64,000 nt of DNA. Origin: Thermoleophilia bacterium (GTDB lineage Bacteria > Actinomycetota > Thermoleophilia > Solirubrobacterales > 70-9). Both the position numbers and the translations under genes were made by a program. The notes under the pieces were generated by a model. That model was not told where the DNA came from. It made no database searches and saw nothing but the letters and a program-made list of their open reading frames with translations. Shown one piece after another: positions 8,489-15,416 of the stretch. The stretch covers positions 90,092 to 154,091 of the forward strand of contig JAENWT010000005.1 in assembly GCA_016650125.1 (NCBI GenBank), in the 5' to 3' direction. Numbering within the stretch: the first letter of the stretch is position 1; each line of letters starts with the position of its first letter.

Positions 8489-9181
8489 TCAGGTACCGGT
8501 TGCCGAGAAGTGTTGGAAGTCCTTGGTGCCGGACCAGTTGCCGCCCCACTCCCAGCCGATCCTGGCGAAGGCACGGACGACCCTGCCGCCGGGGGTGATC
8601 ATGCCCTTGCCGTGAGGTCGTCTCTTGGCGAACGGTGCGCCGTTCGGCGGCGACACCGATCCGGACGAGGAGACGTACGGGTTCTCGACCGTGTTGATGT
8701 CGATCGCCAGGCCGTAAGCGTGCTGGGACCAGACCCCGGGCCGGCCCGAGACCTCGCGGCAGTTGAAGGCCGAGGTGTTGTCGGCCCGCATCGACCGGTG
8801 GTCGTCGGATCCGTACGCGTCAACGAGGCGCATTCGCCGGATCGGATAGTGGAGTTGGAAGAGCCGGCGCATCACCCTCAGCATCGGCCGTGCGGCGATG
8901 ACGTTGACCATCAGGTACCCGCGGCTGACCTCACGGTCGAAGTCCCAGTGCCGGACCCGCAGCAGGCGCAGCTTCGCGATCGGCACCGGGCAGCCGTGAT
9001 GCCATGAATTGCCGGTGATCCGCTTGCGCAGATCGCCGTCGATTTTTTCGATCGATCCGCTGAACTTCGGTGACGCGGCCGAAACGAACCCACCGTCGGC
9101 GCCGCCCGGGCTGAACGAAATCACCGCGATGGTGAGGACCAGGCCGGCCACTCCGAGGGGTTTCCGAACACAGAAATTCAT
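8489..9181 (-). CDS. M15-family peptidase (D-Ala-D-Ala carboxypeptidase/extensin-like)
   Basis: A 230-residue exported protein with an N-terminal hydrophobic anchor or signal (VAGLVLTIAVISF, residues ~11-23). The zinc peptidase signature of the M15 family is present: H154 and D161 in SQHAYGLAIDIN, and H224 in KDFQHFS. The Ser-x-His-x2-Gly-x-Ala-x-Asp pattern is the classical M15 core. Such enzymes trim peptidoglycan peptides outside the membrane. It is transcribed alone, in the same direction as the AlkB gene downstream. Confidence 0.85.
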   Translation of the reverse strand: MNFCVRKPLGVAGLVLTIAVISFSPGGADGGFVSAASPKFSGSIEKIDGDLRKRITGNSWHHGCPVPIAKLRLLRVRHWDFDREVSRGYLMVNVIAARPMLRVMRRLFQLHYPIRRMRLVDAYGSDDHRSMRADNTSAFNCREVSGRPGVWSQHAYGLAIDINTVENPYVSSSGSVSPPNGAPFAKRRPHGKGMITPGGRVVRAFARIGWEWGGNWSGTKDFQHFSATGT

Positions 9182-9235
9182 GTGCGCAGCCTAACGTGGA
9201 GGCGAACGGAACTTCTCCCACAGCTCGAACGGGCC

Positions 9236-9484
9236 TCAACGGCCGGAGAGCGCCATGAACCGTTCAAGCATGTCGTAGTACCGCACTGGCGCCAGCCGGG
9301 CCATCAGGTCCACCGCAACCGCGTCAGCACCGATCCGGATCCGCGGCTTGCCCGCCTCGATCCCGGTCTGGATGACCTTCGCCGCCTTCTCCGGGGTCGC
9401 CCGGGCCAGCGACGCGAACTGCTCCGCTGCGGTATCCCGGTCGGCGTTGCCCGGCTTCGGCAACCGGGTCTCCGCTGCGGCCCT
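9236..9484 (-). pseudogene. C-terminal remnant of a short-chain dehydrogenase (SDR)
   Basis: In one minus-strand frame, 9484 down to the TGA at 9238-9236 encodes the typical C-terminal end of an SDR: ATPEKAAKVIQTGIEAGKPR followed by a G-x-DA motif, then RLAPVRYYDML. The Rossmann domain and the catalytic Tyr-x3-Lys region are missing. Upstream in the same frame there is only shadow sequence from the monooxygenase gene. The remnant is joined directly, out of frame, to the 3' end of that gene. SDR genes commonly lie next to FMO/BVMO genes, so this looks like a deletion that removed the monooxygenase stop codon and the first two thirds of a downstream SDR gene. Confidence 0.7.
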
Positions 9485-10937
9485 CGAACCGGTGTTCGGC
9501 GGGGTCGAACTTGGCCAGCCGGCGGCGAAACTTTGTCGCGTAAGTCGGCCACAGGGTCGAGTTACGCCCGGTCTCGTCGAGGTACCAGCTCTGGCATCCA
9601 CCGGAGGTCCAGACCGTGCCCGTGCTGAGACGGTCGACCTCGTCACGCCAGGCGGTCATCGCCGCCTCCGTCGGTTCAACCGTGTCCGATCCGCCGAGGA
9701 GGCGCAGGGCCTGGGTGACGTAGTCGACCTGGGCCTCGATCATGATCGTCACCGAGGTGTGACCGAGACCCGTGCCAGGTCCCATCAGCATGAAGAAGTT
9801 GGGAAAACCAGCGACCGTGGTCCCGTTGTGGGCGTTGGGACTTCCCTTCCACCCCTCGTGGAGCGTCTGTCCGTTCCGCCCGCGGATCCGGTGACCGATC
9901 GGCATGTCACTGACCTTGAATCCGGTGCCGAAGATGATCACGTCGGCCGGATGCTCGGCGCCGTCGGCGCTGATCACTCGATCCGACCGGACCTCGCTGA
10001 TCCCCGAAGTAATGACGTCGACGTTCTCCCTGACCAGGGCCGGGTAATAGCTATTCGCCTGAATAATCCGTTTGCAGCCGATGCTGTAGTCGGGAGTGAG
10101 CGCTTCGCGAAGTGCGGGGTCCTCGACCTGATGGTGCATGTGGCGCCGGGCGATGTCTTCGGTCCGGCGGGCCAGGCGCGGACGCCGCATCGGCAGTACG
10201 AACAGCTCGCGTCCCCAGTAGATCGCGGTGCGGACCAGCTTCTGCGCGGCGGGGAACGCCTTGAAGAAGCGCCGCTCGAGCCGGGATACCGGCCGGTCAC
10301 GCCGCGGCATGATCCACGGCGGAGTGCGCTGATAGAGGTCGAGCCGGGCCACCTCGGGCTGGATCTCCGGAACGAACTGAATCGCCGAGGCGCCGGTGCC
10401 GACCACGGCCACCTGCTTGCCGGCCAGATCGACGTCGTGGTTCCAGGTCGCCGAATGGAAGGTCGGACCTTCAAAAGACTCAAGGCCCGGAAGGTTGGGG
10501 GTCGACGGCTCACTGAGCCCGCCGACGGCGCTGATGAAAACGTCGGCGGTGCGTGGACCCTGGCTGGTGTCGAGCCGCCAGATACCGGCCTCGTCGTCCC
10601 AGGCCGCTTCGTTCAGACTGTGATGAAAGCGGACCTTCGCGGTGACGCCATGATCGTGCGCCACACGCTTGAGGTAAGCCTGGATCTCGGGCTGGGGCGA
10701 GAAGGCGCGGCTCCAGCCCGGGTTCGGTGCGAAAGAGAACGAATAGAGGTGTGAAGGGATGTCGCAGGCGCAGCCGGGGTACGTATTGTCGCGCCAGGTG
10801 CCGCCGACGTCGCCGGAGCGTTCGTAGAGGACGAAATCATCCTCGCCCTCCTCGAGCAGCTTGACCGCGGCGGCGATGCCGGAAAAGCCGGTGCCGACGA
10901 TGGCGATTCGGTTATGGACGGAGGTGGTGTCGTTCAC
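9324..10937 (-). CDS. Baeyer-Villiger-type flavin monooxygenase with out-of-frame tail
   Basis: FAD/NADPH-dependent monooxygenase; such enzymes insert oxygen into ketones to give esters or lactones. Visible motifs: FAD-binding GTGFSG at residues 15-20, the BVMO-associated GGTWRDNTYPGCACD, the BVMO fingerprint F-x-G-x3-H-x3-W (FEGPTFHSATW), and the second Rossmann motif VVGTGASA for NADPH. Homology-like sequence ends near residue 485 (KFDPAEHRFE, about 9483). The last ~52 residues are Gly/Pro/Arg-rich and arise from reading through the SDR remnant in the wrong frame, so the native C-terminus and stop are lost. The core is almost complete and could still be active. A promoter region lies upstream at 10938-11082. 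Confidence 0.88.
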   Translation of the reverse strand: MNDTTSVHNRIAIVGTGFSGIAAAVKLLEEGEDDFVLYERSGDVGGTWRDNTYPGCACDIPSHLYSFSFAPNPGWSRAFSPQPEIQAYLKRVAHDHGVTAKVRFHHSLNEAAWDDEAGIWRLDTSQGPRTADVFISAVGGLSEPSTPNLPGLESFEGPTFHSATWNHDVDLAGKQVAVVGTGASAIQFVPEIQPEVARLDLYQRTPPWIMPRRDRPVSRLERRFFKAFPAAQKLVRTAIYWGRELFVLPMRRPRLARRTEDIARRHMHHQVEDPALREALTPDYSIGCKRIIQANSYYPALVRENVDVITSGISEVRSDRVISADGAEHPADVIIFGTGFKVSDMPIGHRIRGRNGQTLHEGWKGSPNAHNGTTVAGFPNFFMLMGPGTGLGHTSVTIMIEAQVDYVTQALRLLGGSDTVEPTEAAMTAWRDEVDRLSTGTVWTSGGCQSWYLDETGRNSTLWPTYATKFRRRLAKFDPAEHRFEGRSGDPVAEAGQRRPGYRSGAVRVAGPGDPGEGGEGHPDRDRGGQAADPDRC

Positions 10938-10997
10938 GATCTTCTTTCGCTTCGTTTGAGTATCGTCGAAGCCGCGGCCCAGGACCTGCCGAAATGC

Positions 10998-11021
10998 GGC
11001 CGGTGTTATTGATCACCGGCC
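10998..11021. other. Inverted repeat between the monooxygenase and the Rho_N-like gene
   Basis: An 8-bp perfect stem (ggccggtg / caccggcc) encloses an AT-rich 8-base loop (ttattgat). It lies between two divergently transcribed genes, so it is more likely a regulator-binding site than a terminator; there is no T-run on either side. The binding protein is unknown. Confidence 0.4.
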
Positions 11022-11082
11022 CAGCGGGTAGGGTCAGACCTGTGAACACGAAATCGAACCTGACTTTCCCGAGGGCCGGCCG

Positions 11083-11397
11083 ATGAAGAAGCGGGTCGCG
11101 ATCGGCATCGCCGGCGCGTCAGCCGTGCTGATTGCCGGCTGGCGGCTGGTCCAGCAGATGACCGACCGCGACGAAGCGGTCATGGATCCCGTTTCGGTGG
11201 CGCCCGGGATGCCGGCCGAGCCGTCGAAGAAGAAGGCCGAAACGGCCTCCGGGGTCACCCCGAAACCCGCCGGCAAGGCTCCGTCGGCCAAGGCATCGAA
11301 GGCCGAGCTCTACGAGATCGCCCAGGACTTGGGCATCGAGGGCCGCTCGAAGATGAGCAAGGCCGAACTGATCAAGGCGATCGAAGCAGCCGGCTGA
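11083..11397 (+). CDS. Membrane-anchored protein with Rho_N/SAP-like C-terminal domain
   Basis: A 104-residue protein. It starts with a short basic segment and a hydrophobic helix (VAIGIAGASAVLIAGW, residues ~5-20), then a linker rich in Lys, Pro and Ala, and ends with a helix-extended-helix module (SKAELYEIAQDLGIEGRSK, then MSKAELIKAIEAAG) resembling the Rho termination factor N-terminal domain, which binds nucleic acid or protein. Similar small Rho_N proteins are common in Actinobacteria but have no established role. The ATG at 11083 has no strong ribosome-binding site. Confidence 0.72.
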   Translation: MKKRVAIGIAGASAVLIAGWRLVQQMTDRDEAVMDPVSVAPGMPAEPSKKKAETASGVTPKPAGKAPSAKASKAELYEIAQDLGIEGRSKMSKAELIKAIEAAG

Positions 11398-11457
11398 ACC
11401 ATCGGCCGGGGGCCTGGTCAGCCAGGCGCCAGCCCGACCCGAGCCGTGACTTCGCAT

Positions 11458-11997
11458 GGGAATCAGAAATGGCGAGCCGAGACAGCGCCTGAATATTTGA
11501 TCGATCGCGGAAGTGATCCGCGATCCCCGCCGCAACACCAGCCAGATTGCCACGGCCGCGACGTTGAAGGCGAGCACGTAGCTCAGGAACCACAGGTGAT
11601 GGGGCTCCCAGCCGAAGAGGTTGGCGAGGGTGTAGTCGTAGGCGGTGGAGTCCGACGTCGGATTGTTCTGGTGGAAGAACCAGAAGACGATCAGTTTCTG
11701 GGCGGGCAGAATCGTCAGCATCGCCACGAACAGGGGGATGCCGATCCGCTTGAGGCGCTGCCGGAGCTGGCGGGAGGGTCCCCAGAGCCCGAGTGTCATC
11801 GCCGCCAGGAATCCGGAGACCGCGAAGAAAAGTCCCATGCGCCAGAGGTGCAGCCAGAAGACGGAGAAGTCGAGGCCGAACATCGCGGCATCCGTGTTCT
11901 GCAGGAACAGCAGCCCGTGGTACGGAACCAGGAGCAGCATCACGCTGCCTCGCAGCGCGTCGATGTGGTCCAGCCGGCCGGTCTTCACGTCCGGCAA
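11458..11997 (-). pseudogene. Acyltransferase-3 family membrane protein, C-terminal half missing
   Basis: The first ~180 residues are a good match in style to acyltransferase family 3 (OafA/OpgC-like): LDHIDALRGSVMLLLVPYHG with the conserved region around the catalytic His, then several transmembrane helices (FFAVSGFLAAMTL, PLFVAMLTILPAQKL, HHLWFLSYVLAF). Family members have about 350-400 residues and ten helices; here only about four or five remain. The open frame continues to 11119, but the remaining residues are an antisense shadow of the Rho_N-like gene. The break lies at about 11400-11458. A functional enzyme is unlikely. Confidence 0.65.
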
Positions 11998-12082
11998 AGT
12001 AGCCGTCGGATCGTGAAGGATGCTGTGGCCCTCGGCCGATTTTCACCTGCTGTTCACGATCTGTTCAGGGTAGCCTTGCCCG

Positions 12083-12868
12083 ATGGCTCTGGCCGATTCC
12101 TATGACGGATTCCTCTGCGACCTCGACGGCGTGGTCTGGCTCGGTCACGAGTTCCTGACGGGTGCTACCGAGACGATCACCGAGCTCATGTCCCGGGGCA
12201 AGCGGGTCTGTTTCGTGACCAACAACCCGCGGCTCGCGCCGGCCGACCAGGCGAAGCTGCTGCGCGAAGGCGGCATCGAAGTCGAAGACGGGCAGGTGGT
12301 GACCGCGGCCTCAACCCTGATCCGCCTGGCCATAGAGCGGCACGGCGAAGGCGCGCCGGTGCTCGGTATCGGCACTTCTTCCTTCCGGCAGCAGCTGGCC
12401 GCCGGCGGATTCGACCTGCTCCCGCCTGACAACCCGGGGTCAGCGAAGGCCGTGCTGGTCTCCGGACACCTGGGGTTCGACTACCAGGAGCTAAAGGTCG
12501 CTTCGATGCTGGTCCGCGGCGGGGCCGACCTGATCGCGACCAGCGCCGACCCGACCATGCCGATGCCGGACGGGCTCTGGCCCGGTTCGGGCGCTATCCT
12601 CGCCGCGATCGAGACCGCCGCCGGGAAGAAAGGCACGACCACCGGCAAGCCGGCCCCGGCCCTGTTCGAGATGGCCCTCGACGCGCTGGGCCGCCCCGGG
12701 CGGGTCGCGATGATCGGTGACCGCCCCGACACCGACATCGCCGGTGCCCAGGCCTGTGGTCTCGACGGCATCCTGGTCACCGCGGCCGGAGGCGCGTCCC
12801 GGGACCCGAGCACGAAGCACACCGTGCCCGATCACAGCATCGAGTCCCTGGCCGGCCTTCTGGCCTGA
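12083..12868 (+). CDS. HAD-superfamily sugar/aryl phosphatase (NagD/PGP-like)
   Basis: A 261-residue HAD hydrolase of the NagD/phosphoglycolate phosphatase group. Motif I is CDLDGVVW, with the nucleophile and general acid aspartates at D13 and D15. Motif II is the Thr/Ser in FVTNNPR. The conserved lysine is in TTGKPAPALF and motif IV is MIGDRPDTDIAGA. The C2-type cap between motifs II and III is as expected for the group. Substrates of such enzymes range from nucleotide monophosphates to glycerol phosphates; none can be named here. Its stop is directly followed by the converging stop of the GH114 gene, with no spacer. Confidence 0.9.
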   Translation: MALADSYDGFLCDLDGVVWLGHEFLTGATETITELMSRGKRVCFVTNNPRLAPADQAKLLREGGIEVEDGQVVTAASTLIRLAIERHGEGAPVLGIGTSSFRQQLAAGGFDLLPPDNPGSAKAVLVSGHLGFDYQELKVASMLVRGGADLIATSADPTMPMPDGLWPGSGAILAAIETAAGKKGTTTGKPAPALFEMALDALGRPGRVAMIGDRPDTDIAGAQACGLDGILVTAAGGASRDPSTKHTVPDHSIESLAGLLA

Positions 12869-13690
12869 TTATTTGACGCAGGGCCGGAACGGACGCGCAA
12901 AAAGGTCGTACTCCTTGCCGATCGAAGCGAACCTGAACTTCTTCGCCAGGCTGCAGAATTCGGAATTCTTCGATTCATACTCGACCGAGAAGACCGCCTT
13001 GCCCTTGCGCACGAACGGGCGGTACTGGCCGCATTCGTCGTACTGGAAACATTGTTCGACCACGGCGAAGTCGAAATTGCCGACCAGCTGCTTCGCCTGC
13101 GGGCCGTCGTTCTTCAGGCCGACCCCGAGCCCCGCTTTGTGGGCTTCGCGGGAGATCCAGCGATTGAACCGGGTCTGATCCTTCGCCGTAAGCGGGAAGC
13201 CGGTCCTGTTCTCGTAGCCATTGATGTTGTCCGGCTCGAGCCCGTCGAAACCCTTGTCGGCGCACATCTGGATCCTCGCCTTGATCGGCTTGGCGAAGAA
13301 CTTGTACTTGCGGATGTCGAGCCAGAATTCGTTCGGATAACCCTCATACCGCCTGCCGATCACCGACTTGGGGAACTGGCCTTTGTCCGCGCGGTAGTTC
13401 TCCCAGCTGCCGACGTCGATGTAACAGATGGTCTTCTTGCCTTGCGAGTGGAGTTTGGCGATCGTCTTCTTCGGCACGTCGAATCCGTCCACCTCGAAAA
13501 CCCTGGCGTCGATCGACGTGTCGACCTTGCCCTGGATCTGGAACTGCCACGCTTTCGTGGTCGGCTTCGGCTTCCAGATCGAGGCTTCCGCGCTGGCGGT
13601 GCCGTCGCTGGAGCAGCCGACGATCAGCAGCAGTGCGGCGAGCAGCAAGGAAGACACCGCGACCTGCGGCAGGAATCGATTCGTGTGCAT
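12869..13690 (-). CDS. GH114-like lipoprotein (endo-alpha-1,4-polygalactosaminidase family)
   Basis: A lipoprotein of about 273 residues. The start at ATG 13690 gives a signal sequence ending in the lipobox LLLIVGCSS; an in-frame upstream start at 13747 only adds basic residues. The body shows the GH114 TIM-barrel motifs: KAWQFQIQG, ICYIDVGSWENYR, a GFDGLEPDNING segment carrying likely catalytic Asp/Glu, and a KNDGPQAKQLV/FDFAVVEQCFQYDEC region. Family members cleave galactosamine-containing polymers or are related to peptidoglycan and exopolysaccharide processing. The protein should act on the outside of the membrane. It is convergent with the HAD gene. Confidence 0.87.
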   Translation of the reverse strand: MHTNRFLPQVAVSSLLLAALLLIVGCSSDGTASAEASIWKPKPTTKAWQFQIQGKVDTSIDARVFEVDGFDVPKKTIAKLHSQGKKTICYIDVGSWENYRADKGQFPKSVIGRRYEGYPNEFWLDIRKYKFFAKPIKARIQMCADKGFDGLEPDNINGYENRTGFPLTAKDQTRFNRWISREAHKAGLGVGLKNDGPQAKQLVGNFDFAVVEQCFQYDECGQYRPFVRKGKAVFSVEYESKNSEFCSLAKKFRFASIGKEYDLFARPFRPCVK

Positions 13691-13748
13691 TCCGGGGAAT
13701 CTAGGCCCGGAACCTGACCGGGGACTAAAGATCTGCCGGCGGTACAAC

Positions 13749-15374
13749 TCAGCCGAGCTCGGAAAAGCCCGGAGGCGCCTTGGAAGTGGCGGCTGAGGCC
13801 AGGCGCTTCTTGTGGGTCCGGATCTCCGAGAGCATGCGCTCGAGCCGCGGCTCGGTCGAGGTGTCGATGTGTTTCATGGCGCCGGCCACGGCCGGGTGGA
13901 CCGCCTCGATCGAGTCGTGCATCGCGTGCGCGACCGCGCGGTAGGTCGGGTGGCCCTCCCGCCCCGAGCGCAGCTCGATCAGCTGCATCGCCTCGCGGGC
14001 GTTGAGATCGAGGATGTAGCGGATCCGATAGCCGAGGCAGAGTGCGTACGGGGCGAGTTCGGGATGGCCGTCGTCACGAAGGCGCTCGTATTCAGTGCTG
14101 GAGATCTCCAGCGCGCGTTCGTACTCATCGCCGACCCCGGCTTCGCGCACCTCGCCGGGTACACCGGCCCCGAGATCCGGCATGAGGGTCTGCCACTGAC
14201 AGGTCAGCATGCGGTGGCGCTGAAGGTCGCGGAAAGCGCCGTAGTCGGAAACGATCTCGAAGCGGTAGCTGACCGACTCGAAACCGCGGCCGGGACGGTG
14301 GCGGCGGTTCTTCCGCTCGCCGACCATGGCGGCCATCAACTCTGCCCGCTTCTCGGTACCCATCGTCTCGAGGCGGGCGCGGATCTCGGTCTCGGAGACG
14401 TCGGCCTGCTCGAAAAGGCAGGCGGCCAGCAGGTCATCCTCGGTGCCGTGGACCTGAAGCAGCTCGACCGTCGGTCCGGCCGCTTCGGACTCCCGGCTGC
14501 CGAGACCGAGCCGGTCCACCCACTGCTCGGTCGACGAGCGGCGTTCCTCGAGGAAGGAGATCCATTCACCACCGCGATCGGGGCGGCTCACCCTTGAGAC
14601 GAACGACGGCATCACCTGGTTGAGCTCGTCGAGGATCATGCCGCCGAACTGCCGGGCTTCGGGCAACGGTGAGGACATCAGCCGGAACAGCAGTTGCTCG
14701 TAAGCCTGCCCGGAGGCGAAGATGCCGACGTGGCTGAGGGTGGCCGCCGGCAGCAGCCCGCGCAGCAGGTCGAGTGCCTTGGCTTTGATCGAGCGGCGCC
14801 AGGGTCCTTCGGGCTCGCCGTCGCCGCGGGGCCACTTACCGGCCGCCCAGGCCTCGGTCTTCGCCAGGGCCTCGGAGTAGACCGTGAAGACCTGGTCCAT
14901 CGAGTCTTCGAACTGCGGTCCGAGCACCTCGTCCCTGAAGTAGCGGTAGCCGCCGCCGGGGATCTCCTGGTCGTAGGCGATGTAACGCGTGGACTGTTCG
15001 AGGTAGGCGGCGAGGCGCCCGCGCTGCAGGACCTTGGTCAGGATGTTCGACACCCATTCACAGGCGATGTGGGCGCCACCGACCTGGGCGATCGAATCGT
15101 CGCCGTAGCCGACGAAGATGCGCTCGTATAGATCAGCCGCGCGCTCGCCCTCGTCCCCGTCGAAGGGGCGGGCGCCGCTCGGCATCTCGGCCGCGAACTC
15201 GTCGAGGTAGAGGCGGCGCAGCGTGCCCGGGTAACGCGAATAACGTGCGAAAAGCGCGCCCTTCACGGTCTCGGGAAGGTTGGTCAGGGCGAAGACGGGC
15301 CGGTCGAGGTTGGTGAAATGCGGCGCCAGGAGTTGCTGTTCGGCAGGGGTGAAAGACTCGACTGGATAGCGCAC
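13749..15374 (-). CDS. Double-length ThyX-like (FAD-dependent thymidylate synthase) protein
   Basis: A protein of about 541 residues made of two ThyX-related halves. ThyX is usually 220-250 residues and uses FAD and methylene-tetrahydrofolate to make dTMP. The N-terminal half has GYGDDSIAQVGGAHIACEWVSN and EQSTRYIAYDQ, which match the ThyX substrate-binding E-x2-S-x-RY. The C-terminal half has the RHR motif in LQRHRMLTCQWQTL and the late LIELRSGREGHPTYR segment. Neither half alone carries a full RHR-x5-NE-x2-S-x-R-Y motif, so the active site may be shared between halves; this is inference. The start is GTG 15374, or the adjacent TTG 15377. Its stop is close to the GH114 gene and no thyA is visible in the window. 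Confidence 0.85.
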   Translation of the reverse strand: MRYPVESFTPAEQQLLAPHFTNLDRPVFALTNLPETVKGALFARYSRYPGTLRRLYLDEFAAEMPSGARPFDGDEGERAADLYERIFVGYGDDSIAQVGGAHIACEWVSNILTKVLQRGRLAAYLEQSTRYIAYDQEIPGGGYRYFRDEVLGPQFEDSMDQVFTVYSEALAKTEAWAAGKWPRGDGEPEGPWRRSIKAKALDLLRGLLPAATLSHVGIFASGQAYEQLLFRLMSSPLPEARQFGGMILDELNQVMPSFVSRVSRPDRGGEWISFLEERRSSTEQWVDRLGLGSRESEAAGPTVELLQVHGTEDDLLAACLFEQADVSETEIRARLETMGTEKRAELMAAMVGERKNRRHRPGRGFESVSYRFEIVSDYGAFRDLQRHRMLTCQWQTLMPDLGAGVPGEVREAGVGDEYERALEISSTEYERLRDDGHPELAPYALCLGYRIRYILDLNAREAMQLIELRSGREGHPTYRAVAHAMHDSIEAVHPAVAGAMKHIDTSTEPRLERMLSEIRTHKKRLASAATSKAPPGFSELG

Positions 15375-15416
15375 CAACCGAAACTAACAGGCCCGCCGGT
15401 TGTGAGTTATGTCGCC

